From the NCBI RefSeq assembly GCF_013284245.2, contig NZ_CP085876.1:1003001-1067000 (forward strand): a DNA stretch of 64,000 nucleotides. Direction: 5' to 3'. Position numbers and translations under genes: made by a program. The notes below the pieces were generated by a model. The model was not told where the DNA came from. It saw only the letters and a list, made by a program, of their open reading frames with translations, and did no database searches. Below are positions 1 through 8,661 of the stretch, piece by piece (the stretch's first letter is position 1; the number at the start of each line of letters is the position of its first letter). This stretch comes from Brevibacillus sp. DP1.3A. Lineage in GTDB: Bacteria > Bacillota > Bacilli > Brevibacillales > Brevibacillaceae.

Positions 1-2
1 AT

Positions 3-1007
3 AACGGCGGCAGCCGCTTGCTCGGGGTACCTGCCAATTCGATGGATTTTATCGTAAACAAAGACTTTTCACTCGCTCCCTTTCAGCAAATGAAAACGAA
101 AAAAGGCATCAAGGCATACGACGTAGCCGCGTATCTTCCCAGTGTGATTGCCGATCTGGACTATCGTTTGTCGGTCAAGGATCAGAAAGTCCCTCCTTAC
201 TTTCACCGAGAACAAATCGCAGGCATGGCCGCGTACAAGAAAGAAGGCTCGGGTACTCCGTGGCTCCTCGTGCACGGGCTGTTCAGTGAGATGAGCGATT
301 TACTCCCGCTCGCTGAACAGCTGGGTGAACAGGCACTATGGTTGCTGGATTTGCCCGGGTTTGGAAGATCGCCCTATCACCATCACGAAAAACCGATCGA
401 GGGCTTTATCGAGGCAGTGGCAGAGGCATTGCGACAACTGCCGTCTCCGGTTCATCTTGCAGGACATTCATTTGGCGGGTTGTTGGCGTGGGAGGCAGCA
501 AAGCGAGTGCCGGAAAAAATCGAGAAGCTATACCTTTTGCAGCCGCCCCTGCATGCGCCGAAGTATTCTTTGCTGCTGGCGGGATTGGGAAAAAGTCCAG
601 CCCTTCTTCAGCGTTTTTTGCAAAAGCAGTTAACGCCAACCAAAATGGAAAAAGCACTGCTTGAGCAAGGGGTATTTCAGTCCACGGAAGAAATGCCAAT
701 GGGTTATGTAGAGAAGGTAGGGAAGCTCCTGCAATCCCCGCGCATCAGCAAGACGCATACAGACGTGCTGCGCTATTTTATGAATGAATTCCGGCAAATG
801 GCGGTACCAACACAGCCGTTCCCTTTTCCAACCCAGATCGTATGGGGAACACAGGATAAAACGTATCAGCTGACAAAAGGAACAGAGGATGCTTTCATGA
901 AAGCAGATGTAGAGATCGAAAGGCTCTCCGTTCCTCATCATTTTCCGATCAGTCACCCGCAGCTAACGGCAAACGTATTGCTACAGATGAGGCAGGGTAA
1001 GGAATGA
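3..1007 (+). CDS. alpha/beta-fold hydrolase, C-terminal part (5' end outside window)
   Basis: The frame is open to the left window edge, so the gene begins upstream. A TTG at 18 exists but has no ribosome site. The visible product contains an alpha/beta-hydrolase core: an oxyanion-type LLVHGLFSE strand, the segment LLDLPGFGRSP, the nucleophile elbow GHSFGG (Ser nucleophile) and a late IVWGTQDK acid region followed by HHFPISHP, which supplies the catalytic His. About 75 residues before the hydrolase do not belong to that fold. They may be the tail of another domain, perhaps a short-chain dehydrogenase-type one, which would make this a fusion protein. Substrate is unknown. Hydrolase fold is confident; the N-terminal assignment is a guess. 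Confidence 0.75.
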   Translation, partial: NGGSRLLGVPANSMDFIVNKDFSLAPFQQMKTKKGIKAYDVAAYLPSVIADLDYRLSVKDQKVPPYFHREQIAGMAAYKKEGSGTPWLLVHGLFSEMSDLLPLAEQLGEQALWLLDLPGFGRSPYHHHEKPIEGFIEAVAEALRQLPSPVHLAGHSFGGLLAWEAAKRVPEKIEKLYLLQPPLHAPKYSLLLAGLGKSPALLQRFLQKQLTPTKMEKALLEQGVFQSTEEMPMGYVEKVGKLLQSPRISKTHTDVLRYFMNEFRQMAVPTQPFPFPTQIVWGTQDKTYQLTKGTEDAFMKADVEIERLSVPHHFPISHPQLTANVLLQMRQGKE

Positions 1008-1031
1008 AGACGGAGCGATTCTTCAGAAGGG

Positions 1032-1060
1032 GCATGGTAGAAAGGGACCATGCTCTTTTT
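1032..1060 (+). terminator. intrinsic terminator of the hydrolase gene
   Basis: Seven-base-pair stem GCATGGT (1032-1038) / ACCATGC (1047-1053) followed directly by TCTTTTT. Confidence 0.75.
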
Positions 1061-1124
1061 AAATGGGGCAAGAAAAAAACGAGTTGAACTTTCTGTGAAT
1101 TTGGAATAGACTATTTTTAACCAA

Positions 1125-1153
1125 TAACGACACTATAACGACAAGTGTCGTTA
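1125..1153 (+). promoter_or_regulatory. candidate operator upstream of the dipeptide-transport operon
   Basis: Three copies of one half-site: TAACGAC at 1125 and 1136 in direct orientation 11 bp apart, and GTCGTTA at 1147-1153 inverted. The last two form a palindrome TAACGACA-AG-TGTCGTTA. The related pair TAGCGAC-N4-TACCGAC lies at 8598-8615 before the oligopeptide-binding protein gene. Binding by the regulator encoded at 7189-8502 is an inference from location. Confidence 0.6.
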
Positions 1154-1178
1154 GTGAAGAAAAAGGGAGGAGAGTAAA

Positions 1179-1244
1179 GTGCAGGAACGCAACAGGAAGA
1201 GGCTAGTTTATACCGTTTCTCACATCTGGGTGAAGACCTCATGA
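1179..1244 (+). CDS. 21-residue leader peptide overlapping dppB start
   Basis: A GTG start at 1179 follows a strong ribosome site (GGGAGGAGAG, 1166-1175). The frame runs 21 codons to a TGA at 1242-1244 that overlaps the dppB ATG (1241) as ATGA. The peptide is basic at the start (MQERNRKRLVYT) and has no recognisable domain. The overlap suggests translational coupling, but dppB also has its own GGTGA at 1229-1233, so the peptide may only be a leader or an accident of the 5' UTR. Too short for homology-based support. Confidence 0.4.
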   Translation: MQERNRKRLVYTVSHIWVKTS

Positions 1245-2176
1245 AGCAATATATAGTGAAGCGCCTATTGTCGGGCATCATTGTCCTGTTTGGACTCTCC
1301 GTTTTTACATTTCTTCTCATTCACCTCATCCCCGGTGACCCTGTGCGGATCATGCTGGGGCAGCGGGCGACTGTCGAACAAATCGAGTCGCTTCGCGGAG
1401 AACTGGGCTTGAACAAACCTTTGGTCGTCCAGTATCTCGACTATGCTTCTGGCGTTTTGAAAGGGGATCTCGGCACTTCCCTGAAAACGGGACGGCCTGT
1501 CAGCACAGAAATTGCTGATCGTTTTCCCGCGACAGCAAAAATGGCAGTAGGCAGCCTCGTGGTGGCAGTTGTGATCGGTATCGGGCTGGGTGTCCTAGCG
1601 GCGAAATACAAGGATACACCTATCGACGGAGCGATCATGACCTTTTCCACCTTTGGGATGTCCATACCCGGCTTTTGGTTAGGCTTGCTCGTTATCCTTG
1701 TGTTCTCCGTTCATTTGGGCTGGTTTCCGATTGCGGGAGGAACGGGGCTAAAAGACATGGTTCTTCCAGCGTTTACCTTGGGGACATTGATGGCGACCGC
1801 ACTCAGCCGACTCACTCGTGCTGGCATGGTGGAGGTTTTGTCCAATGACTATATCCGAACAGCACGTGCGAAAGGGATGAATGAACGAATTGTGCTGCTG
1901 CGGCACGCTTTTCGCAATGTGATGATTCCGATTGTGGCTGTTATTGGCCTAGAACTGGCTGGCTTGCTGGGTGGGGCTGTGATTGTCGAGCAGGTTTTTG
2001 GCTGGCCGGGAGTGGGTACGTTGGCGATTCAAGCGATTAGCTCACGGGATTTTCCGATGATTCAAGGAACGACGTTGTTTATTGGAGCTGTGTATGTCCT
2101 CGTTGTCATTTTGATTGACGTTCTGTACGCGCTTCTCGATCCTCGCATTGACTACTCCGCGAAGGAGGGGGTGTAG
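1241..2176 (+). CDS. dppB: dipeptide/oligopeptide ABC transporter permease, DppB/OppB type
   Basis: Inner-membrane permease of a peptide importer, 311 residues. It has the family's N-terminal membrane segment (FGLSVFTFLLIHLIPGDP), the OppB-type extracellular region with LGLNKPLVVQY and DLGTSLKTGRPV, five further membrane segments and the EAA loop near residues 200-225 (YIRTARAKGMNER) that contacts the ATPases. First gene of an operon with dppC, two ATPase genes and two peptidase genes, separated by short gaps or overlaps. No binding-protein gene lies in this first segment; the lipoprotein at 8662 is the likely partner. The substrate class (di- or oligopeptides) is inferred from family and neighbours. 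Confidence 0.93.
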   Translation: MKQYIVKRLLSGIIVLFGLSVFTFLLIHLIPGDPVRIMLGQRATVEQIESLRGELGLNKPLVVQYLDYASGVLKGDLGTSLKTGRPVSTEIADRFPATAKMAVGSLVVAVVIGIGLGVLAAKYKDTPIDGAIMTFSTFGMSIPGFWLGLLVILVFSVHLGWFPIAGGTGLKDMVLPAFTLGTLMATALSRLTRAGMVEVLSNDYIRTARAKGMNERIVLLRHAFRNVMIPIVAVIGLELAGLLGGAVIVEQVFGWPGVGTLAIQAISSRDFPMIQGTTLFIGAVYVLVVILIDVLYALLDPRIDYSAKEGV

Positions 2177-2177
2177 C

Positions 2178-3032
2178 GTGTTCTGGAGCAAACAATGGTC
2201 CATGCCTCGTTTGGAATTATGGGAGAAGATCATGCAGCAAAAGAAAGCGAAATACAGTTTTCTGATGATGCTCTGCATCGTTTTGCTGGGAATCATCGGG
2301 CCGTGGATTGCTCCGCATGATCCTACGAAAACGTACTACGAAGCATTTATGCAAGGGCCGTCGAAAGACTTTTGGCTAGGGACAGATGCGATTGGCCGCG
2401 ATATTTTTTCCCGGATGCTGTACGGAACAAGAGTGACACTGACCGTAGCTGTGCTGGCGTCTGTCATGACGTTTGTAGCAGGAACGCTGATTGGTGTGAC
2501 ATGTGCTTACCTCGGAGGAATTGTTGACAATCTGATCATGAGAATCATGGACATCATGCTGGCGTTGCCCGGTATTGTGCTTGCACTAGCAATCGTAGCT
2601 GTGCTCGGACCGAGTCAGGAAAATGCGATGATCGCGATAGGAATATCATCGATTCCGGCCTTTTCGATTCTGATTCGTGGTGCAGCACTCTCGATCAAGC
2701 AATCCGGCTATGTGGAAGCAAGCCGCTCCATCGGCAGCTCGAATTGGTGGATCATTACGCGCCAGTTCATTCCGAACATCTCCAACGTGCTGATCGTCTA
2801 TACGACCATGTTTATTGGCAGTGCCATTTTGGGAACCTCGGCACTGGGCTTTATCGGTTTGGGTGCCCAGCCTCCTACACCGGAGTGGGGAACGATGCTA
2901 AACGAAGGGAAAAATTATTTGCGAGAAGCTTGGTGGCTTGCTACTTTTCCCGGTCTTGCGATTACGGCAGTCGTTTTTACGGTGTATCTGCTCGGAGATG
3001 CTTTGCGTGATATCTTTGATCCCAAATCATAG
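2178..3032 (+). CDS. dppC: dipeptide/oligopeptide ABC transporter permease, DppC/OppC type
   Basis: Second permease subunit, 284 residues from the GTG at 2178. That start is chosen because AAGGAGGGGG (2162-2171) lies just upstream; an upstream extension would overlap dppB heavily. It shows the OppC_N membrane segment, the characteristic HDPTKTYYEAFMQGPSKDFW-LGTDAIGRDIFSR region, and the EAA loop YVEASRSIGSSNWW near residues 175-190. It forms the heterodimeric channel with DppB. It begins one base after the dppB stop codon, so the two are probably coupled. Confidence 0.93.
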   Translation: MFWSKQWSMPRLELWEKIMQQKKAKYSFLMMLCIVLLGIIGPWIAPHDPTKTYYEAFMQGPSKDFWLGTDAIGRDIFSRMLYGTRVTLTVAVLASVMTFVAGTLIGVTCAYLGGIVDNLIMRIMDIMLALPGIVLALAIVAVLGPSQENAMIAIGISSIPAFSILIRGAALSIKQSGYVEASRSIGSSNWWIITRQFIPNISNVLIVYTTMFIGSAILGTSALGFIGLGAQPPTPEWGTMLNEGKNYLREAWWLATFPGLAITAVVFTVYLLGDALRDIFDPKS

Positions 3033-3069
3033 TTGACGAGCTTCCGTTCCCGAAAAAGGAGTGAGTAAC

Positions 3070-4059
3070 GTGACGAACGTGTTGGAAGTGACAGGATTGA
3101 CTACCACGTTTTCAAAAAATGAAAGGGCTTTCAAGGTGGTGGACAATCTTTGCTTACAGGTCAAAAGAGGTGAATCGGTCGGGATCGTTGGAGAATCAGG
3201 ATGTGGAAAAAGCGTTGCCTCTCTATCCATGATGCGTTTGCTCAGTAAAAACGGAAGCATTGCAGGCCGTATTCAACTGAACGGAGCTGATCTTTTGCAC
3301 TATAGCGAAAAAGAGATGCAGAAGATCAGAGGAAAAGAGATCGCAATGATTTTTCAGGAGCCGATGACTTCGCTGAATCCCGTACTGACCATCGGCAAGC
3401 AATTGAGCGAAGGACTAGAAAAGCATGAGGGCATGAACCGAGTCCAATCGAGAGAAAGAGTGCTCGAGCTGTTGACTCAGGTAGGCATTTCACGTGCCAA
3501 TGAAATCTATCACGAATACCCGCATCGTCTGTCCGGGGGGATGCGACAGCGTGTGATGATCGCGATGGCGATTGCCTGTCATCCAAAGCTATTGATAGCG
3601 GACGAACCGACGACTGCACTAGACGTAACGATCCAGGCGCAAATATTGGATGTCATGAAAAAAATCCAAAGAGAGCTGGGCATGTCGCTCATCATGATCA
3701 CACATGATTTGGGCGTCGTCGCCGAGACATGTGACCGGGTACTGGTGATGTATGCCGGGCAGGTCATTGAAGCGGCTGATGTTCGCACACTGCTTCGAAG
3801 CCCCAAGCATCCGTACACTATGGGCTTGATCAAATCTACGCCACATAATGCCAAAGGCCAGAAGAGATTGCACAGTATCGCGGGAAGTGTGCCGACCCCC
3901 GATAATTATCCGAAGGGATGCCGCTTTGCTCCGCGATGCGAGAAGGCGATGCCTGTCTGTTTGGAACAAAATCCCCCGTTGCTGGATGTGGATCAACAGT
4001 CGGAGTGCCGTTGTTGGCTGTATCAAGAGAACAGGGAAAGCACGGCGGTGAATGGATGA
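3070..4059 (+). CDS. dppD: peptide ABC transporter ATP-binding protein, DppD/OppD type
   Basis: First ATPase of the peptide importer, 329 residues. The GTG at 3070 is preferred over the GTG at 3061 because AAAGGAGTGA (3055-3064) would be too close to the earlier one. Walker A GESGCGKS is at residues 41-48, the Q-loop MIFQEPMTSLNP follows, then the signature LSGGMRQR and Walker B LLIADEPTTALD, then H-loop MITHDLG. The C-terminal oligopeptide/dipeptide extension has four Cys (CRFAPRCEKAMPVC...C), as in family members that carry an iron-sulfur cluster. Its TGA overlaps the start of the next gene. Confidence 0.93.
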   Translation: MTNVLEVTGLTTTFSKNERAFKVVDNLCLQVKRGESVGIVGESGCGKSVASLSMMRLLSKNGSIAGRIQLNGADLLHYSEKEMQKIRGKEIAMIFQEPMTSLNPVLTIGKQLSEGLEKHEGMNRVQSRERVLELLTQVGISRANEIYHEYPHRLSGGMRQRVMIAMAIACHPKLLIADEPTTALDVTIQAQILDVMKKIQRELGMSLIMITHDLGVVAETCDRVLVMYAGQVIEAADVRTLLRSPKHPYTMGLIKSTPHNAKGQKRLHSIAGSVPTPDNYPKGCRFAPRCEKAMPVCLEQNPPLLDVDQQSECRCWLYQENRESTAVNG

Positions 4060-5018
4060 AGACACCTCTTTTGCAAGTGAAGAACCTGAATAAGAAGTTC
4101 CTTGTCCGCAAAGGGTGGTTCCAGCAGCCGGGTTACGTGCATGCCGTTCATGGAGTGAACGTGACTGTCAACGCAGGTGAAACGTTGGGAATCGTGGGGG
4201 AGTCAGGCTGTGGCAAGTCAACACTGGGCAGATGCATTTTGCGCTTGATCGAGCCGACAGACGGCGAGATCGTGTTCGAGGGTCAAAATATCCGCAGCTT
4301 ACAGAAGGCAGACATGCAAAAGCTGCGGCGTGATATGCAAATGGTGTTTCAAAATCCATTTGATACCCTCAATCCAAAGCTGACGATCCAGCACATTTTG
4401 TCAGAGCCATTGATTGCCCATGGTATCCCAAAGCGCGAGCGAGCAGCCTTGATTGAAGAGACGATGGAGATCGTCGGTTTGAACAAAAGTCATTTGTCGC
4501 GATACGCGCATGAGTTTTCCGGAGGACAAAGGCAAAGAATTGGGATCGCTCGCGCCTTGATGCTCAGGCCAAAGCTCATCATAGCTGACGAGCCTGTGTC
4601 CGCTCTGGATGTATCGATCCAATCGCAAATTCTCAATTTGCTTCAGGATTTGCAGGAGCAGTTTTCGCTCACGTATCTTTTTATCTCGCATGATTTGAGT
4701 GTCGTCGAGCATATCGCCGATCGAGTAGCGGTGATGTACTTGGGAGAAGTGATTGAGCTGGCGAAAAAAGAAGAGCTGTTTCAACGTCCAATGCATCCCT
4801 ACACACAGTCGCTTCTCTCCGCCATTCCCATCACTGATCCTGACGAGAAAAAAGAGCGGATCATTTTAACAGGGGATCTGCCGTCTCCATCCAATCCGCC
4901 GCAGGGCTGCAAGTTTCACCCGCGCTGTTGGGCGTGCATGGACGTGTGCAAGACAGAAACCCCTCCATTAACAGAATCAGATGGCAGACTGGTTGCGTGT
5001 CATCTCTATGAAAAATAA
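4056..5018 (+). CDS. dppF: peptide ABC transporter ATP-binding protein, DppF/OppF type
   Basis: Second ATPase, 320 residues, starting at ATG 4056 and overlapping the dppD stop as ATGA, with GGCGGTGA upstream. Walker A GESGCGKS is at residues 48-55. The signature [15 protein letters not shown], Walker [13 protein letters not shown] and [10 protein letters not shown] are intact. The C-terminal OppF extension again carries the Cys pattern [14 protein letters not shown]. It forms a heterodimer with DppD and energises DppBC. Confidence 0.93.
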   Translation: MKTPLLQVKNLNKKFLVRKGWFQQPGYVHAVHGVNVTVNAGETLGIVGESGCGKSTLGRCILRLIEPTDGEIVFEGQNIRSLQKADMQKLRRDMQMVFQNPFDTLNPKLTIQHILSEPLIAHGIPKRERAALIEETMEIVGLNKSHLSRYAHEFSGGQRQRIGIARALMLRPKLIIADEPVSALDVSIQSQILNLLQDLQEQFSLTYLFISHDLSVVEHIADRVAVMYLGEVIELAKKEELFQRPMHPYTQSLLSAIPITDPDEKKERIILTGDLPSPSNPPQGCKFHPRCWACMDVCKTETPPLTESDGRLVACHLYEK

Positions 5019-5039
5019 GGGAATAGGAGTGATAGATAG

Positions 5040-6146
5040 ATGTTGGACCCACGTCTTACGAAGCTGGCGAATGTGCTGGTAAATTACTCTACAAATGTGC
5101 AGCCGGGAGATAACGTGCTGATCGATGCGATGGAGGTGGACGCCGCTCTGGTTAAGGAGCTCGTCAAAGCAGTTTCGCGAGCAGGCGGACATTCCTATGT
5201 GAACCTGCGTGAATCCTCGATTAGCCGTCAGTTATTTCTAGCGGGAACAGAGGAGCAATTCCGTTTAGGGGCAGAGATGGACAAAGAGCAAATGGAAAAA
5301 ATGCAAGCGTGCATCATCATCGAAGGTGGGCTGAACATCAACGAAATGTCTGATGTCCCTGATGAGCAGATGAAGCTGGCTACGTCCTTTTTGAAAGAAG
5401 TAAGTCTCGTGCGTCTCAAAAAGAAATGGGTCTATCTCCGTTATCCGACGCCTTCCATGGCGCAGTTAGCGAATAAGAGTACAGAAGCGTTCGAACAGTT
5501 TTACTTCGATGTTTGCACAATGGACTATGCCAAAATGGCAAAAGCCATGCAGCCGCTCAAGGAGCTGATGGAGCGAACTGACCGCGTGAAAATCACGGGA
5601 CCTGGCACAGAGCTGACCTTCTCGATCAAAGGCATTCCTGCGATTCCATGTCCGGGTCATTACAACATACCAGACGGTGAAGTATTTACGGCCCCTGTTC
5701 GTGATTCGGTGAACGGTGTCATCACATTTAACACGCCTTCGCCTTATCAAGGCTTTACCTTTGAGAAGGTACGGCTGGAGTTTGTGGACGGGAAGATCGT
5801 TAACGCCACAGCCAATGATACGGAGCGCTTGAACAACATTTTGGACACGGATGAAGGTGCCCGGTACATTGGAGAGTTTGCATTGGGGGTTCACCCGGTC
5901 ATTCGGGAGCCCATGCAGGATATTTTATTCGATGAAAAAATCGACGGCAGCTTCCACTTTACCCCGGGACGATGCTATGACGAGGCATCCAACGGTAACA
6001 AGTCGAACATCCATTGGGACATGGTCATGATTCAACGCCCGGAGTACGGTGGCGGTGAGATTTGGTTCGATGACCACTTGATTCGCAGAGACGGACGTTT
6101 TCTTTTACCGGAGCTTGCACCACTTAACCCGGAAAACCTGAAATAA
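5040..6146 (+). CDS. aminopeptidase, M29 family
   Basis: Cytoplasmic metallo-aminopeptidase of the AmpS/PepS (thermophilic aminopeptidase) family, 368 residues. The ligand set expected for M29 is present: Glu214 (PDGEVFTAP), Glu279 (IGEFALG), His306 (SFHFTPG), Tyr313, His325 and Asp327 (NIHWDMV). There is no signal peptide. It lies 21 bp after the transporter ATPase and before an M19 dipeptidase, so its role is probably to hydrolyse imported peptides. B. subtilis AmpS is the closest familiar relative, but it is not certain that this is the orthologue. Confidence 0.9.
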   Translation: MLDPRLTKLANVLVNYSTNVQPGDNVLIDAMEVDAALVKELVKAVSRAGGHSYVNLRESSISRQLFLAGTEEQFRLGAEMDKEQMEKMQACIIIEGGLNINEMSDVPDEQMKLATSFLKEVSLVRLKKKWVYLRYPTPSMAQLANKSTEAFEQFYFDVCTMDYAKMAKAMQPLKELMERTDRVKITGPGTELTFSIKGIPAIPCPGHYNIPDGEVFTAPVRDSVNGVITFNTPSPYQGFTFEKVRLEFVDGKIVNATANDTERLNNILDTDEGARYIGEFALGVHPVIREPMQDILFDEKIDGSFHFTPGRCYDEASNGNKSNIHWDMVMIQRPEYGGGEIWFDDHLIRRDGRFLLPELAPLNPENLK

Positions 6147-6163
6147 CAGGGGGAGCATGAGGC

Positions 6164-7168
6164 ATGACACACGTAATCGATGGGCATTTTGACCTTTTGC
6201 TGGATGTTGCTATTCAACGCGAGCATGGTAGGCGAAAAGTAATAGAATCGGATTACTTACCTGATTTCGTGGAGGGTGGGGTTCAGACGGTTGTCGCAGC
6301 GATTTATATCGACAACAAATTCCTGCCGGAGATGGGCTTGAGAAAAGCACTGCAACAAATCAGCGCGTTGCACGCAGAGGCCGATGAATCGCCTGAGAAA
6401 ATCATGGTTTGCAAAAGCGTGAGTGACATCGAGACCGCGAAGCAAATGGGGAAAATTGGTTTTGTGCTCTCTCTGGAAGGCGCGGAGCCGTTATATAATG
6501 ATCTGAGTATGCTCCGTGTTTTTTACGAGCTGGGCGTGCGCCTTATGGGACTTGTGTGGAGCAGGCGGAATTTCGTTGGAGACGGCAGTCATTTTAGTCC
6601 GGTACGAGAAGGGCGCAAGGGCGGGCTCACAGAGTTCGGCATCCGCGTCGTCGAAGAGGCAGAAGCAATGGGCATCATCATTGATGTCAGTCATCTGAAT
6701 GACGAAGGCTTCTGGGATCTGATCGAGGTAGCACGAAAGCCCATCATCGCTTCCCATTCCAATTGCCGGACATTAGCGAGCTCCATGCGCAATCTGACGG
6801 ATGAGCAAATCAGAGCGATCGCATTCACCAACGGCGTAATCGGCATCAATGGTGTCAATCTGTTCGTAGCGGACACAGACGATCAGGCTGATATCGAGCA
6901 CATGATCAACCACGTCGATCACATCGTGAAGCTGGTTGGGGTTGAGCACGTCGGACTGGGTCTGGACATTATCGAGCCATTTATGAAATACGATTCTCCA
7001 GATATGCCTATCCAAGCAGGACGCAAAGAGTTTGATATCGTAAAAGGACATACCAAGGTTCCAGAGCTTGCACGTGCCCTTGCCAAAAGAGGGTACAAGG
7101 ATGAAGCGATTGAGCGTATTTTGGGCAAAAACTTCATTCGCGTGTTTAAGGACGTGTGGAAATCATAG
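6164..7168 (+). CDS. membrane dipeptidase family protein (M19)
   Basis: Renal-dipeptidase family zinc peptidase, 334 residues, probably cytoplasmic since no signal peptide is present. The zinc-binding HxD lies at the N terminus (IDGHFD, His8/Asp10), the bridging Glu in LSLEGAEPL, and His ligands in IDVSHLND and IASHSNC. The family cleaves dipeptides, including ones with a D-residue at the second position. With the M29 enzyme upstream and the epimerase downstream, this suggests use of wall-derived or mixed-chirality peptides. It starts at ATG 6164 behind GGGGGAGCATGAGGC. Confidence 0.9.
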   Translation: MTHVIDGHFDLLLDVAIQREHGRRKVIESDYLPDFVEGGVQTVVAAIYIDNKFLPEMGLRKALQQISALHAEADESPEKIMVCKSVSDIETAKQMGKIGFVLSLEGAEPLYNDLSMLRVFYELGVRLMGLVWSRRNFVGDGSHFSPVREGRKGGLTEFGIRVVEEAEAMGIIIDVSHLNDEGFWDLIEVARKPIIASHSNCRTLASSMRNLTDEQIRAIAFTNGVIGINGVNLFVADTDDQADIEHMINHVDHIVKLVGVEHVGLGLDIIEPFMKYDSPDMPIQAGRKEFDIVKGHTKVPELARALAKRGYKDEAIERILGKNFIRVFKDVWKS

Positions 7169-7188
7169 AGAGATGAGGGAGTGGAACA

Positions 7189-8502
7189 TTGACCATTACG
7201 ATAGCGGTAATCTCTTCGGAAGAATTTTTGCCAAGGATCTTGAAGCATACCCATTCCATCGATTGCATTCAACTGACTTCGTATACATACCAGAACCCAA
7301 AAGAGAGCGCTGCGTTGCTTGATCAAATCCATGACTGCGACGTGCTGCTATTTGCTGGCCCACTTCCTTATTTTTTTGCCAAGGAAAAGGTAGAGCAAAA
7401 GAAGCTGCCTGCGGTGTACATCCCGATCGATGAATATACCATTTCCCTCTCGTTGTTTCATACCTTGCTAAACGTACCAGGAGGACTGGACTGCATCTCG
7501 ATAGATTTGCCAAAAGCGGAGTATATTGAGAAGGTTGCGGAAGAATTGGGCATTACTTCTACGCCTTGGTATGTAAAAGACTACAGTGAGATTATTGAAG
7601 AAGGCGGGACGAGATTTGACGTGGAGGAGATTATTCAATTCCACAAGGAGCACTGGGAACAGAAACAGAGCCATTTTGCATTGACTGGCGTTGACTACGT
7701 ATACAGTCGATTGCGTGAGATGAACATTCCTTCTGCGTCGCTCGTCAGTCCCGATAAAACTATTCGCGATGCCGTCCATCAAGCCGTTGCTTATGGTCAA
7801 TTGAAAATTAGCAAAAATTCGCAGATAGCTGTGGGAATTGCCGCGATCCAGCAAAATGATGGTCCGCCAGTAGAAACACAATGGCAGGATGCGACGATCA
7901 TTTTGCTGCAAGAGCTGCTGGAGCTCGTCAAAGAGACGGACGCTTCCATTCAACAATTGGGACTGGATCAATTCATCATCTATGGCACGAGAGGCAGCAT
8001 CGAGCAAATGATTGAATACGGGAAGATCATGCAAGTAGTGGGAAATGTCGATCTGCTTGCCAAAGTGACGGTTGCCATCGGGTTTGGTTTTGGCCTAACC
8101 GCGAAAGAAGCCGAAGCCAACGCGCGCATTGCGATTTATCATGCTCAGAAAACAAATGAAAGCAGTGCGTATTTGGTGACGGATGAAAAAGAAGTGATCG
8201 GTCCGTTGAATACCGAATCGAAGACGTTCCAATTAAAGAGCGAGAACAAGGAAGTGCTGGAAATCGCGGAGAAGACTGGCGCAAGTGTCGCTACCATCAC
8301 GAAAATTATGCAGTATGTCAAGCTTCGCCGCGATAACCGCTTCACCGCTTCAGATTTAGCCGAGTACCTCCAGATCAGTCGCCGAAGCTCAGAAAGAACC
8401 TTGAAAAAACTGATCGAGCACCAGGTCGTAGAGGTCGTCGGAGAAGAACAGCCGTATCAGCAAGGACGCCCTCGGGCTGTGTATCGCCTTAATCATCCAT
8501 GA
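7189..8502 (+). CDS. transcriptional regulator with C-terminal winged helix
   Basis: 437 residues from a TTG at 7189 behind GAGGGAGTGG. The last about 65 residues form a winged helix-turn-helix (FTASDLAEYLQISRRSSERTLKKL..., then a RPRAVYRL wing). The N-terminal third (about residues 1-130) looks like a periplasmic-binding or response-type Rossmann domain (DVLLFAGPLPYF). The middle contains VAIGFGFGLTAKEAEANAR, which recalls GGDEF/GTP-cyclohydrolase-III-like folds. I do not recognise a named family member. It sits inside the peptide-uptake locus, so a role as its sensor is likely. Candidate targets are the TANCGAC repeats before 1179 and 8662. The effector, possibly a peptide or amino acid, is unknown. 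Confidence 0.7.
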   Translation: MTITIAVISSEEFLPRILKHTHSIDCIQLTSYTYQNPKESAALLDQIHDCDVLLFAGPLPYFFAKEKVEQKKLPAVYIPIDEYTISLSLFHTLLNVPGGLDCISIDLPKAEYIEKVAEELGITSTPWYVKDYSEIIEEGGTRFDVEEIIQFHKEHWEQKQSHFALTGVDYVYSRLREMNIPSASLVSPDKTIRDAVHQAVAYGQLKISKNSQIAVGIAAIQQNDGPPVETQWQDATIILLQELLELVKETDASIQQLGLDQFIIYGTRGSIEQMIEYGKIMQVVGNVDLLAKVTVAIGFGFGLTAKEAEANARIAIYHAQKTNESSAYLVTDEKEVIGPLNTESKTFQLKSENKEVLEIAEKTGASVATITKIMQYVKLRRDNRFTASDLAEYLQISRRSSERTLKKLIEHQVVEVVGEEQPYQQGRPRAVYRLNHP

Positions 8503-8597
8503 TTCTCCTCAGGTCACATCAACCTGTCCCGGTTTTTCCGTTTGCGAAGGTAATCCGGGACCCCCACATCCTCATCTAAGAAGCAACCCTATCTAAT

Positions 8598-8615
8598 TAG
8601 CGACTATATACCGAC
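8598..8615 (+). promoter_or_regulatory. candidate operator upstream of oligopeptide-binding protein gene
   Basis: TAGCGAC (8598-8604), four bases, TACCGAC (8609-8615): same half-site, orientation and 11-bp spacing as TAACGAC-N4-TAACGAC at 1125-1142. The rest of the 159-bp gap holds an inverted repeat GTCCCGG/CCGGGAC (8526-8561) without a T-tract. Confidence 0.55.
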
Positions 8616-8661
8616 GTAAGCAGACTTCGAATGGAAATGACTCGAAAATGGAGGTCGCGAC

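Noticed and set aside
8526..8561. GTCCCGG/CCGGGAC inverted repeat after the regulator gene
   Set aside because: No T-tract on either strand and a 22-base loop; not called a terminator.
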